The position numbers and the translations under genes are program-made. From Erysipelotrichaceae bacterium (GTDB lineage Bacteria > Bacillota_I > Bacilli_A > Erysipelotrichales > Erysipelotrichaceae), in the NCBI GenBank assembly GCA_017431225.1, contig JAFRLM010000020.1, positions 22,081-86,080 of the forward strand: 64,000 nt of DNA, read 5' to 3'. Of this stretch, positions 53,516-62,389 are shown one piece after another. Each line of letters begins with the position of its first letter. Position 1 is the stretch's first letter. The notes beneath the pieces are model-generated. The model did no database searches and was not told the DNA's origin. It worked only from the letters and a program-made list of their open reading frames with translations.

Positions 53516-55645
53516 TTAAGAACGTAATGCCAGAGCGACTTTTTCCCTCTCGAGGTCGATCGAGATCACTTCGACTTCGACGATATCGCCGACCGAAAGC
53601 ACCTCATAGGGAGAAGCCTTTCTGCCGAGTTTGGAACGGTGGATCAGACCATCCTCGTGCAGGCCGATATCGACGAAGGCGCCGAAATCCACGACATTGC
53701 GGACAACGCCCTGCAGGACATCACCGGGATGAAGATCCTTCAGTTCCAGGATATCGCTGCGCAGCATCGGGCCTTCAAAGGAATCACGGTAATCCCGCAG
53801 CGGTTCCTTTAAGGACTTCAGGATATCTTCAAGGGTATAGCTGTCGCATCCGATCTCCCCGGAAAGTTCTTTGCGGTCATAACCGTTCAGAGCCTCGCCA
53901 AGCTCCTTCGAGCCCAGCGGCAGGTCGCCGCACTTATGCAGGATCGCCTTGGCGTAGGAATAGGACTCCGGATGGATCGAAGTCGCATCGAGCGCTTCAC
54001 TGCCGTTGCGGATCCGCAGGAAACCATATGCCTGTTCAAGTGCCTTGGGACCGAGCTTCGGGACTTTGGCAAGCTGTTTGCGGCTCACAAAAGGTCCGTT
54101 CTCCGAACGCCAGGAAACGATATTCGCGGCAGTCGTCTTATTGAGACCGGCAACATGACGGAGCAGTTCCTCGCCGGCGGTATTGACGTCGGCGCCGACA
54201 CGGTTGACGACTTTCAGGGTCGTGAAATCCAGACGTTCCTTCAGTTCCTTCTGCGGCAGGTCATGCTGGTACTGGCCGACACCGATGCTTTCCGGATCGA
54301 TCTTGATCAGTTCCGAAAGCGGATCGAGCAGACGTCTGCCGATCGAGACCGCGCTGCGCTCTTCAACATGCAGGTCCGGGAATTCGCGGCGCGCGTTTTC
54401 CGAGGCTGAATAGACCGAAGCACCCGCCTCCGAGACGAGGGAATATTCGACATCCAGATGATATTTGCGGATCAGATCGGCGGTGAACTTTTCGGATTCT
54501 CTTGATGCGGTGCCGTTGCCGATCGCGATCGTTTTAATGCCGTAGCGGCGGATGAGCTCCAGCATCGTCTTCTCCGCTTCCGCCTTGCGGTTATGGGGTT
54601 CGTGGGGATAGATCTTGGCGATCTCCAGAAGCTTTCCGGTCTCATCCAGCACTGCCAATTTACAGCCGGTGCGGAATGCCGGGTCAAAACCGAGGATCCT
54701 TCTTCCCTTCAAAGGCGCGGTACTTAAAAGCTTTTCGAGGTTCGCGGCGAAGACATCGATCGACTGGGCTGCCGCCTTCTCGCTCAGCTCATTGCGGATC
54801 TCCCTTTCCACCGAAGGCAGCGCCAGACGTTTCAGTCCGTCCTCGGCCGCTTCCCGCAGGTAGGAATAGGTCACGCCCATCTTCCCGTTCGTCAGCCGGC
54901 GCAGAGCCTCTCTTAAAAAGAATGCCTCGTCATAGATGAATCTCACGCTGATGACATTTTCCTTCTCGGCGCGGTTGATCGCCATGATGCGGTGCGGCTG
55001 CAGTGTGCGCACCGGTTCACTGTATTCATAGTATTTCTGATAGACCTTCTTCTCATCGACCGCATCCTTTTTCTTAACGGTCTCGATGCGTCCGCGCTCG
55101 GTGATCGAATTGCGGATCACGGCCCGCAGATCGGCGTCATCGCTGACCATCTCGGCAACGATATCCTCGGCTCCCTGCAGGGCATCCTCACGGTCGGTCA
55201 CCTCATCATTCAGATACTTCAAGGCTTCTTTCAGCGGTTCCCCGCTACGGGGCAGACTTAAAAGGTAGTCGGCAAAGGGCTGCAGACCCTTGCGCTTCGC
55301 TTCCGAAGCTCTTGTCTTTTTCTTCTGCTGGTAGGGACGGTAAAGGTCTTCGATCCGGGAAAGCGTCTGCGCCTGTTCGATGGCGACACGCAGCTCCGGG
55401 GTCAGTTTATCCTGGGTCTCGATCAGACGGAGCACATCTTCTTTTCTTTTTGCCAGATTCTTCCGGTACTCGTAGTGTTCGCTGATATGACGGATCACTT
55501 CTTCGTCTAATGCACCCGTCATTTCCTTACGGTAACGGGCGATAAAAGGTATGGTATTGCCGGCTGCGAGCAGATCGAGGACCGCTTTGACCTGCTGTTC
55601 ACGGATCTTCAGCTCGCCGGCTGTCTGTTTAATGATCTCTTCCAT
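53516..55645 (-). CDS. Tex-family RNA-binding protein
   Basis: 709 residues: Tex N-terminal helical domain (AAGNTIPFIARYRKEMTG), the YqgF/RuvC-like domain (LGFDPAFRTGCKLAVLD), tandem helix-hairpin-helix motifs (VGADVNTAGEELL, LAKVPKLGPKALEQAYGFLRI) and a C-terminal S1 domain (GDVLQGVVRNVVDFGAFVDIG). Tex proteins act on transcription and RNA; details vary. The open frame extends to 56020, but that extension runs antisense through the patatin gene. ATG 55645 follows TACAAT by 7 bases without a ribosome site, so it is predicted leaderless. Confidence 0.94.
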   Translation of the reverse strand: MEEIIKQTAGELKIREQQVKAVLDLLAAGNTIPFIARYRKEMTGALDEEVIRHISEHYEYRKNLAKRKEDVLRLIETQDKLTPELRVAIEQAQTLSRIEDLYRPYQQKKKTRASEAKRKGLQPFADYLLSLPRSGEPLKEALKYLNDEVTDREDALQGAEDIVAEMVSDDADLRAVIRNSITERGRIETVKKKDAVDEKKVYQKYYEYSEPVRTLQPHRIMAINRAEKENVISVRFIYDEAFFLREALRRLTNGKMGVTYSYLREAAEDGLKRLALPSVEREIRNELSEKAAAQSIDVFAANLEKLLSTAPLKGRRILGFDPAFRTGCKLAVLDETGKLLEIAKIYPHEPHNRKAEAEKTMLELIRRYGIKTIAIGNGTASRESEKFTADLIRKYHLDVEYSLVSEAGASVYSASENARREFPDLHVEERSAVSIGRRLLDPLSELIKIDPESIGVGQYQHDLPQKELKERLDFTTLKVVNRVGADVNTAGEELLRHVAGLNKTTAANIVSWRSENGPFVSRKQLAKVPKLGPKALEQAYGFLRIRNGSEALDATSIHPESYSYAKAILHKCGDLPLGSKELGEALNGYDRKELSGEIGCDSYTLEDILKSLKEPLRDYRDSFEGPMLRSDILELKDLHPGDVLQGVVRNVVDFGAFVDIGLHEDGLIHRSKLGRKASPYEVLSVGDIVEVEVISIDLEREKVALALRS

Positions 55646-55652
55646 GGTTTCT

Positions 55653-55658
55653 ATTGTA
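55653..55658 (-). promoter_or_regulatory. -10 box, predicted leaderless tex promoter
   Basis: TACAAT 7 bases before the tex ATG. Confidence 0.55.
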
Positions 55659-55709
55659 GCCGAAGTCCTTTCCCGGAAAAAGAAAAAACGGACAAGCCGT
55701 TTCTTCTGT

Positions 55710-56678
55710 TCAGATATTCTTGATCTCTTCGATATGTTCGAGACAGTCGTTGTAGCCCAGCCAGTAAAGATCACCGAGCTTTTCCAGATCGTTCTCGATC
55801 CGTCCGACCCGGACCGGTTTGGACGGGGCATAGCGGTAAAGTCTTCCCTCTTCCGCCAGCTTCTCGATCTCATCACACTGGGCATTGTAGTCGATGTTGC
55901 TGTGAGCGAGGCTCTTCGCGAATTTCGGGTAATTGCGGTAGAACCTTTCCGCCTGCGCCAGGACTCTGTTCCGCTTGCGGTAAGTGATATCACGGGTGCG
56001 GATAACGACGATCTTCTCATAGCCCTGATCGATCGCCCACTGATACGGGATCTTGCAGGAGCTTCCGCCGTCGAGATAAGGAACGCCGTCGATCATGACC
56101 ATCTGGGAGATATAGGGCATCGTTGCCGAAGCCCGGGCAGCCAGGATGACATCGCCGCATTTTCCTTTTTCGAAATAGTCCGCCTCACCGGTCTCGCAGT
56201 TCGCGGCGACCGCGATAAAACGCTGCGGGGAGCGGTAGAATCTAGCTTCATCCAGCGGCTCGATCACGCCGCGCTCATCAGTCAGAAAGCCGACATTGAC
56301 GAGACTGTGGTCACGCAGGATCGCCTTGGCGCCGATATAACGGCTGTCATGGCGGTAAGTCAGGTTGATACGGGCGGAACGTCCGATCTGTCCGGAGACA
56401 TAGTTCAGACCTGCCAGTGCGCCGGCTGAAGTGCCGATCACACAGGAAAAGTTGACGCCGTTCAGCATCATCGCATCCAGGAAGCCCTGGGTATACAGGC
56501 CGCGGAAACCGCCGCCCTCCAGGACCAGGCAGCCCTCTTTTATCTCTTCGCTCGCGCGTCCGTTGGGGATCTCATTGATACGGGAATATGGTTTGTTTTC
56601 TGTCGCCCGGTTGATCAGCTCGATCGCTTTCGGTTTGACGAGCGGCAGCATTTCGTGTGGTAGTTTTATCTTTTTCAT
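55710..56678 (-). CDS. Patatin-like phospholipase
   Basis: 322 residues with the patatin layout: oxyanion loop LEGGGFRGLYTQG, nucleophile GTSAGAL and the catalytic dyad Asp in PYLDGGSS. Cytoplasmic; belongs to the YjjU/RssA-like bacterial group. A TACAAT box lies about 20 bases before the ATG; the leader has only a short AGG. Substrate lipid unknown. Confidence 0.92.
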   Translation of the reverse strand: MKKIKLPHEMLPLVKPKAIELINRATENKPYSRINEIPNGRASEEIKEGCLVLEGGGFRGLYTQGFLDAMMLNGVNFSCVIGTSAGALAGLNYVSGQIGRSARINLTYRHDSRYIGAKAILRDHSLVNVGFLTDERGVIEPLDEARFYRSPQRFIAVAANCETGEADYFEKGKCGDVILAARASATMPYISQMVMIDGVPYLDGGSSCKIPYQWAIDQGYEKIVVIRTRDITYRKRNRVLAQAERFYRNYPKFAKSLAHSNIDYNAQCDEIEKLAEEGRLYRYAPSKPVRVGRIENDLEKLGDLYWLGYNDCLEHIEEIKNI

Positions 56679-56724
56679 ACAGTATACCTGTCTGAACCTA
56701 TTGTACTTATTTTCTAAAAAAGCG

Positions 56725-58413
56725 TCATCTTTTTTTGCGTTGCAGGAAGAAGACCGTTCCGATCAGAAGGCTGAACAAAGAGATGAAAAGACTCAGTATC
56801 CGCAGCGGAGTGCTCGCAAAACGGACGGTATAGAGCCCGTCACCGGCAGCATAGAACGCGACCATGCCGTCGACCGGAGTGATCTCCATCGGCACCTTCG
56901 CGGAACCGTTGTCATAGGTCACCCGGTAACCTTTGTAGTAGGTCAGCGGCAGGATGAGCGTTCTTCCACTTTCTCCGTCCAGTGTGAAAGTAAGGGTGCG
57001 GTAATCCCGTTCGTAGGGAATACTCAACTCGTTGCCCCAATTGTCCCGGATCGCTGTCCCGCGGTCCCGGAAATCCGGGGACTGCAGCGGCAGATAATCG
57101 CCTCCGGCCAGCTCGACCCGTTTATAGAAAGCGGCATAATAGGGATCGATGATCTTTCCGCTGATGATGTCCTCGTAGGTATCCTCTTCCTTCAGGGTAA
57201 AGCTGCGCTGCGTGCAGGGATAAAGATGATAAGCTCCTTCCAGCGCAAGCAGAACGATCAGGATGAAAGTTGCCATCTCCTTTTTCGCGAAGAGACGGCC
57301 TGCCGTATATGCGGTAACATAACTCAGCAGGACCAGCGCCAGCATCTCCAGACGCCAGGGAAACTGCAGGACCGCGAAGATCCCGAGCTTCTGCCAGGGG
57401 ATCCAGTCCCCCGGCAAGAGCAGGAAAACGATCCCGAACAGGAATAAGCGGAAGATAAAGCCGTTGCGCTCTTTCTTTTTCAGGAACAGACAGGTGAGCG
57501 GAAAGAAAGTCAGGAAACAGCCGACATTCACCAGCATCGCCTCTTCCGGCGCTAAAGAATGATCACCGAGTCCGAAGACCGTCTTATTGGCGAAGAATTT
57601 CCACAGCGGCATCGAACTCCCGCTGAGATCGCTGCCCGCGTAATAGCCGACGATGAAAGGCTGGGAAAGCAGCTGCTCGATCAGCGGAAAACTGAAGAAT
57701 GCCGTGATCAGGAAAGCGAAGAAGACGGCGGAAAAAAGCTGTCTGAACTGTTCCTTCCTTAAAGACGGCAGATAACTGAGAACGATCAGTAAAGAAAGGA
57801 CGCAGCCCAGCAGGAAACTGAGATTATGGCTCAGCAAAAGCCCGGTGAGCGCGAAACAAAGCGGATAGGAAGCGTAGCGGTCCTTCTCTTCAAGGACGCG
57901 GTACAGGCTTTCAACGAGCAGCGGCAGAAAGATCAGAGCTGCGACTTCGCCCAGGGCAGAGCGCACATACACATCGGTGATATGGTAGTTCGCGAAAAGA
58001 TAGGCGGCTGCCCCCAGGAACGCGGAAGAGCGCTTTTTAGAGATACGCAGCGTTCCTTTCAGCATCGTCACTTCCGCGAAGAACGTCATCAGGATGACGG
58101 TGAGCTTGTAGCTGCGGACCAGCGAGAGACCATGCAGATAGAGAAAGGCAGGAAGATAGAGCAGGACATCGCAGTAGAAAAGCGGTGAGGCATAGCCGTA
58201 ACCGTTATTCTTGAAAGGATAAAGAGCCGGGAAAAAGTCGTGGTGTTTCAGCGCCTGGGCCAGCCCCTCGATCCGTGAGAGATGGAAGAAGGTATCGTGC
58301 TCCAGGCCGAGGTCGCTGCGCAGCAGGAAAGGTATAGAAAAAGCGACAGTCAGTACTGCCGCGGATATTACGATAAAGAGAAAGGATGAACGCTCATTCT
58401 TCCGCGAAGGCAT
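56725..58413 (-). CDS. Polytopic membrane protein (PTPS-related/YfhO-like)
   Basis: 562 residues with about twelve membrane helices. The first extracytoplasmic loop carries LGLEHDTFFHLSRIEG, the acidic/His loop typical of GT-C-fold membrane proteins annotated as 6-pyruvoyl-tetrahydropterin-synthase-related. This suggests a lipid-linked sugar transferase, but no activity is shown for the group. Its start lies within the MATE gene (20-base overlap) behind GAGGTCC, so the two are co-transcribed. Confidence 0.78.
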   Translation of the reverse strand: MPSRKNERSSFLFIVISAAVLTVAFSIPFLLRSDLGLEHDTFFHLSRIEGLAQALKHHDFFPALYPFKNNGYGYASPLFYCDVLLYLPAFLYLHGLSLVRSYKLTVILMTFFAEVTMLKGTLRISKKRSSAFLGAAAYLFANYHITDVYVRSALGEVAALIFLPLLVESLYRVLEEKDRYASYPLCFALTGLLLSHNLSFLLGCVLSLLIVLSYLPSLRKEQFRQLFSAVFFAFLITAFFSFPLIEQLLSQPFIVGYYAGSDLSGSSMPLWKFFANKTVFGLGDHSLAPEEAMLVNVGCFLTFFPLTCLFLKKKERNGFIFRLFLFGIVFLLLPGDWIPWQKLGIFAVLQFPWRLEMLALVLLSYVTAYTAGRLFAKKEMATFILIVLLALEGAYHLYPCTQRSFTLKEEDTYEDIISGKIIDPYYAAFYKRVELAGGDYLPLQSPDFRDRGTAIRDNWGNELSIPYERDYRTLTFTLDGESGRTLILPLTYYKGYRVTYDNGSAKVPMEITPVDGMVAFYAAGDGLYTVRFASTPLRILSLFISLFSLLIGTVFFLQRKKR

Positions 58414-59740
58414 GATGGTAGGACCTCAAAGCCAGCGGAACGAAGATGACAACGACCAGGATCTCGGCGATCGGGTAAGCGTACCATACGTAATCGAGAC
58501 CGAAATTCGCCAGGACATAGGCGGCCGGGATCAGGAAGCCGATCTGACGCAGAACGGACTGGACCATACTGGTGAAACCCTGGCCAAAGGACTGGAAGAC
58601 CGTGATCAGAGTAATCGAACAGGCAGCCGGAATGAAATGGATCGCGATGACCCGCAGTGTGGTCTCGGCGATCACCTTCAGCTGATCGCTCATCTCAAAG
58701 AAGGACAGCATGATGTCCGGAACGAAGCGGAACAGCAGTGTCCCCACTAACATGAAACCGCAGGCGGTCGTCAGGAAGATCGTGACCGTCTTCTTATAGC
58801 GTTCCTTATTGCGGGCGCCGTAGTTATAGGACAGGATCGGCAGCGCACCCTGGTTGAAGCCGAAGACCGGCATGAAGACGAAGGACTGCAGCTTGAAGTA
58901 GATGCTTAAGCTCGTGACCGCGTCTTCCGAGAAACGGACCAGGACATTGTTCATCAGTGTCGTCGTCAAAGAACCGATCATATTCATGATGGCGCTCGGC
59001 AGAGCGACCGTATAGATATCCTTCAGACGCTGGGCTTCCATCTTCAGGCCTTTGAACTGCAGCTTGACATCGTGTTTGCCCTTTAAGGCAACGACTGTGA
59101 TGAAGATGCCGGAGAGGATCTGTCCGCCGACCGTCGCGATCGCGGCGCCGGCGATGCCCATGGCCGGGATCCCGAAACGGCCGAAGATGAAGATCGGGTC
59201 AAGGACGATATTGGTGACAGCGCCGATCAGCTGGGCAAACATCGGAAAGATCATATTGCCCTGTGCCTGCAGAAGACGCTCAAACAGCAGCGAGAAGAAC
59301 TGACCGAACGAGATGACAAGAACGATAAAGAGATACTGGTAACCGAGCTCGATGACTTCCGGTCGCTGGGTGAAGATCGAAAGGAAAGGCTTGCTGACGA
59401 AGATGCCGAGGAAGATATTGATCAGCATGTGCAGCAGTGCCAGGATCACTCCGGTCGAAGCGACAGCGTTGGCCTCGTCGTTCCTTCTTTCGCCAAGACG
59501 TCTGGAGACCAGCGTCGAGACGCCGACAGCGGTTCCCATGGCGATCGAGAAGCCGACCATCTGCAGCGGGAAAACAAGACCGATGGCAAACATCGCGTCT
59601 GCGGAATAACGGGAGATATAGATCGAGTCGACGATATTGTACATCGCCTGGATCAGCATCGAGAATACCGCAGGGATGCCCATCGAGAATAACAGTTTAC
59701 CTACCGGCCAGTTGGCCATCTTATCAGATCTTGCGCTCAT
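58394..59740 (-). CDS. MATE-family multidrug exporter
   Basis: 448 residues, twelve helices in two MATE repeats; begins with PVGKLLFSMGIPAVFSMLIQ and has the ALPSAIMNMIGS second-repeat entry. Exports cationic compounds by Na+ or H+ antiport; substrate unknown. ATG follows an extended -10 (TGA-TATAAT, 59748-59753) by 7 bases, predicted leaderless. Confidence 0.94.
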   Translation of the reverse strand: MSARSDKMANWPVGKLLFSMGIPAVFSMLIQAMYNIVDSIYISRYSADAMFAIGLVFPLQMVGFSIAMGTAVGVSTLVSRRLGERRNDEANAVASTGVILALLHMLINIFLGIFVSKPFLSIFTQRPEVIELGYQYLFIVLVISFGQFFSLLFERLLQAQGNMIFPMFAQLIGAVTNIVLDPIFIFGRFGIPAMGIAGAAIATVGGQILSGIFITVVALKGKHDVKLQFKGLKMEAQRLKDIYTVALPSAIMNMIGSLTTTLMNNVLVRFSEDAVTSLSIYFKLQSFVFMPVFGFNQGALPILSYNYGARNKERYKKTVTIFLTTACGFMLVGTLLFRFVPDIMLSFFEMSDQLKVIAETTLRVIAIHFIPAACSITLITVFQSFGQGFTSMVQSVLRQIGFLIPAAYVLANFGLDYVWYAYPIAEILVVVIFVPLALRSYHHAFAEE

Positions 59741-59789
59741 GTCAGTGATTATATCACAATTCCGGACGCTGTTCGTTTATACTTTAGGT
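59741..59789. promoter_or_regulatory. 49-base divergent leaderless promoter pair
   Basis: Leftward TATAAT (59748-59753) 7 bases from the MATE ATG, and rightward TATACT (59778-59783) 6 bases from the YigZ ATG. Two start codons, two -10 boxes and no ribosome sites in 49 bases. Confidence 0.65.
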
Positions 59790-60380
59790 ATGATCGTCCT
59801 AAATGAGGGAACAGCCGAATATATCATCGAAAAATCGCGTTTCATCGCCTTTTTGTGCAGCTGTGAGGATGAGGAAGAGGCAAAGGAGCGTCTGCAGATG
59901 TTCCGCAAGGAATACTATGACAGCACCCATGTCTGCTATGCCTGTATCCTCGATGATGTCCGCCGTTCCTCCGATGACGGAGAACCTTCGGGAACGGCCG
60001 GCATCCCGATCCTGAACTATCTCAGTTCCAAAGACCTGAATCACGTGCTCGGAGTCGTTGTCCGCTATTTCGGCGGAGTCAAGCTCGGCACCGGCGGTCT
60101 GCACCGGGCTTATACGGCCGCGATCGCCAGCGCTTATGAGAATGCGGAGATCGGTGAGGAGATCGAACGGGATCTCTACCGGATCGCTCTTCCCTATGAT
60201 CTCGGGGCAAAGGTGCGCAGTCTTCTGGAAAAGGAAGGCTGTCTGCTGGAGACCGATTACGGGGAGGAAGTCATTCTGCGTTTCTTCGATCAGGGGAATA
60301 TCCGCAGCCGGATCATCTCTCTGACCAAGACGATCGAAGCGGAAAATTGCGGTAAACAGAAAGTCTATAAAAAGGTATAA
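59790..60380 (+). CDS. YigZ/IMPACT-family protein
   Basis: 196 residues: N-terminal UPF0029 domain (EYIIEKSRFIAFLC, CYACILDDVRRSSDDGEPSGTAG, VVVRYFGGVKLGTGGL) and a ferredoxin-like C-domain. Relatives interact with translation factors and stress responses; in bacteria the role is not settled. I start at 59790; a longer frame back to 59637 overlaps the MATE gene. Confidence 0.92.
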   Translation: MIVLNEGTAEYIIEKSRFIAFLCSCEDEEEAKERLQMFRKEYYDSTHVCYACILDDVRRSSDDGEPSGTAGIPILNYLSSKDLNHVLGVVVRYFGGVKLGTGGLHRAYTAAIASAYENAEIGEEIERDLYRIALPYDLGAKVRSLLEKEGCLLETDYGEEVILRFFDQGNIRSRIISLTKTIEAENCGKQKVYKKV

Positions 60381-60387
60381 TAAAAGT

Positions 60388-60777
60388 ATGAATGTAGTAA
60401 CCGGATTTCTGAATCAGATGAACAGCTATATGCCGTATGCCTACGGCGCTGCCGGCATCGTCCTTCTGGTCGCGCTATTCTATCTTCTGAGCGGCCTGCT
60501 TTCCTTCGGCCGTTTCCTGAAAGGCTATCTGAAGGAGATCAGTTCCGTCTCCGCCAAGGGAAAACACGCAGCGGAGACTTTCGAAGCGGAAAAGCAGATG
60601 CTGAGCAAAAAGTTCGGCGGTCTCGGCAAAGTCATCGCTGTCTTCGCTCTGGCAAGAGTCATCCTGAAAGATTACCAGAGGGAAAAGAATGATCAGAACG
60701 TGCCGAAAGCTTCCCTCGTCCGTTCCGCCAGCAAAGCGGTCAGGACGACAGATTATATCCGCAAAGTCCTGCACTAG
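60388..60777 (+). CDS. Small membrane protein, unknown
   Basis: 129 residues: one strong membrane helix (about 18-42, AAGIVLLVALFYLLSGLLSF) followed by a soluble helical part rich in Lys/Ala with a second weak hydrophobic stretch. No family recognised. TATAAT (60376-60381) overlaps the YigZ stop codon and ends 6 bases before this ATG, so a separate leaderless transcript is likely. Confidence 0.78.
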   Translation: MNVVTGFLNQMNSYMPYAYGAAGIVLLVALFYLLSGLLSFGRFLKGYLKEISSVSAKGKHAAETFEAEKQMLSKKFGGLGKVIAVFALARVILKDYQREKNDQNVPKASLVRSASKAVRTTDYIRKVLH

Positions 60778-60793
60778 GCCGAATAAAAAAAAG

Positions 60794-60818
60794 AAAACTT
60801 CCGCAAGGAAGTTTTTTC
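60794..60818. terminator. Bidirectional terminator
   Basis: AAAACTTCC-GCAA-GGAAGTTTT with A/T runs, between convergent genes. Confidence 0.9.
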
Positions 60819-61483
60819 TATTCTGCGTATTTTTCAGTAGCCGGCAGCAGCGAGAGATCTTCTTCCAGAACATCTTCCGCAAACGCAAAGGCTTCTGTCA
60901 GATAGTGCTCGGTCAGTTCAAGACCGACATCGAAGAGCTTGGCATTGATCGTATAGATCTCCCCCAGCAGTTTTCGGATCGCCCCGAGCGAATGGTCGTC
61001 GCTTTCAATGAAGTTCAGGTTCAGTTCTCTTCGGACAGCGTTATCCGCTTTTACATAAAGGTTGAAGTTGGGATCATCGCTGCGGAGGTTGCCTTCTCCG
61101 GAGTAGCTTGCGATCAGCTTCCGGGCATTATGGAACCAGTGGTTCATCGAGGCGATCTGCAGCACTTCCTTATGGAAGCTCATGATCTTGGGGTCCGTGT
61201 AAAGATGTGTATAATACACAGCCAGTACATGCAGATGGCGTTCCGCCGGATGCTCAAACTGTTTTTTCGAATCGACGAAAACGATGACCCGATGCATGTA
61301 ATCGCTGTAGATATCCTTTAAAAGATCATTCTTCTTCGGGTAATGGTAGGTAAAAGTTCCGGGCATCGTCTCGGCTTTTTCGCATATACGGGATACACTC
61401 GTATTTTTAAACCCATTTTCGTAAAACAGTTCTCTTGCAGAATCCAGGATATGCTGCTTCGTCTCTACACCTGTTTTGTACAT
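60818..61483 (-). CDS. TetR-family regulator
   Basis: 221 residues: N-terminal TetR helix-turn-helix (ILDSARELFYENGFKNTSVSRICEKA, then TFTYHYPKKNDLL) and a large helical ligand domain. It diverges from the hydrolase/permease operon, with two matched palindromes in the gap that are its likely operators. ATG 61483 follows an extended -10 (TGC-TATAAT, 61490-61495) by 6 bases; the in-frame ATG at 61501 is upstream of that box. Confidence 0.92.
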   Translation of the reverse strand: MYKTGVETKQHILDSARELFYENGFKNTSVSRICEKAETMPGTFTYHYPKKNDLLKDIYSDYMHRVIVFVDSKKQFEHPAERHLHVLAVYYTHLYTDPKIMSFHKEVLQIASMNHWFHNARKLIASYSGEGNLRSDDPNFNLYVKADNAVRRELNLNFIESDDHSLGAIRKLLGEIYTINAKLFDVGLELTEHYLTEAFAFAEDVLEEDLSLLPATEKYAE

Positions 61484-61507
61484 AACACGATTATAGCACA
61501 ATTAATT

Positions 61508-61531
61508 TCGTATATTTTTCATTTTATACGG
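61508..61531. promoter_or_regulatory. Operator 1, TCGTATA-N10-TATACGG
   Basis: Inverted repeat lying between the two divergent promoters and covering the expected -35 region of the TetR gene (13-36 bases from its -10) and of the hydrolase promoter. Confidence 0.75.
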
Positions 61532-61548
61532 TTTTATTTTCGGATTTG

Positions 61549-61557
61549 TGGTATGAT
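61549..61557 (+). promoter_or_regulatory. Extended -10 of the hydrolase/permease operon
   Basis: TGG-TATGAT, box at 61552-61557, between the two operators; predicted start near 61564. Confidence 0.6.
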
Positions 61558-61570
61558 GAAACTGTCAATA

Positions 61571-61594
61571 TCGTATATATAAATATTTATACGA
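61571..61594. promoter_or_regulatory. Operator 2, TCGTATA-N10-TATACGA
   Basis: Perfect 7-base inverted repeat with the same 10-base spacer, just downstream of the predicted transcription start and 63 bases centre to centre from operator 1. Confidence 0.8.
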
Positions 61595-61619
61595 ATTTAT
61601 AGTTATAGGAGGACCCATA

Positions 61620-62312
61620 ATGGAAATCAAAACCGTATCAGTAGGACCTATCACCAACTTCTACGCCGTCGTCGAAAACGGCAAAACGATGCTGATCGAT
61701 ACAGGCTGCTACCTGAACCAGCCGGGCTGGACACTAAAGACCGTCATGTCCGGCATCGATCTCTCCTCCGTCTCCCTGATCGTACTGACACACGGTCATA
61801 TGGACCATGCCGGCGGCATCCACCATGCCAAAGCGATCACCGGAGCACCGGTCATGGCGCATCCGGACTGCGCGAACTTCATCAATACCGGTAAGTTCAC
61901 CTGGTATGTTCCGCGCAACGAACTCGGCCAGGCTTTCTATGATAATATCGCCGCACCGGCACCGGTCGATGTTCCGGAACCCGTTGCGATCGATATCCCG
62001 GTCACCGAAGAGACCGATCTTCATCCCTACGGTTTCAGCGGCAAAGTCATCCTGACGCCCGGACATACGCTCGATGCGATCTCGGTCGTCATGGACAGCG
62101 GCGAATGCTTCGTCGGTGACACTGTTCTCGATCCGTTCGGCCAGGGCATCTGCACCTTCGCTGTTCTCTCGTTAGACAATGAAGCACTGAAGGAAAGCGG
62201 CCAGAAACTTCTGGATGCCGGCCTGAAGTCCGCATACTCCGGACACGGTGGTCCGTTCACCAGAGAGCAGGTCGAAGAAGCATTCTTCAATCTGAAAGAT
62301 CATAACGGCTAA
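61620..62312 (+). CDS. Metallo-beta-lactamase-fold hydrolase
   Basis: 230 residues with the metal-binding HGHMDHAGG near residue 60, the later His (MAHPDC area), Asp in FVGDTVLD and a final SGHGG. Such cytoplasmic enzymes hydrolyse thioesters, lactones or phosphodiesters; which one is open. AGGAGG precedes the ATG. Co-transcribed with a GntP-type permease and probably repressed by the divergent TetR protein, so it likely processes the imported acid or its derivative. Confidence 0.9.
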   Translation: MEIKTVSVGPITNFYAVVENGKTMLIDTGCYLNQPGWTLKTVMSGIDLSSVSLIVLTHGHMDHAGGIHHAKAITGAPVMAHPDCANFINTGKFTWYVPRNELGQAFYDNIAAPAPVDVPEPVAIDIPVTEETDLHPYGFSGKVILTPGHTLDAISVVMDSGECFVGDTVLDPFGQGICTFAVLSLDNEALKESGQKLLDAGLKSAYSGHGGPFTREQVEEAFFNLKDHNG

Positions 62313-62337
62313 ACAGCAGCCGCACATTTGCTGCCAT

Positions 62338-62370
62338 AAGCTTCTTGCGGATCCCGCAAGGGCTTTTCTT
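62338..62370 (+). terminator. Intra-operon terminator/attenuator
   Basis: CTTGCGG-ATC-CCGCAAG followed by GGCTTTTCTT, between the hydrolase and permease genes; may set their ratio. Confidence 0.6.
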
Positions 62371-62389
62371 AATACCGAAAGGAGTTTTC

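Noticed and set aside
55646..56020. N-terminal extension of tex
   Set aside because: Arg/Ser-rich sequence running through the same-strand patatin gene in another frame; the Tex family begins at 55645.
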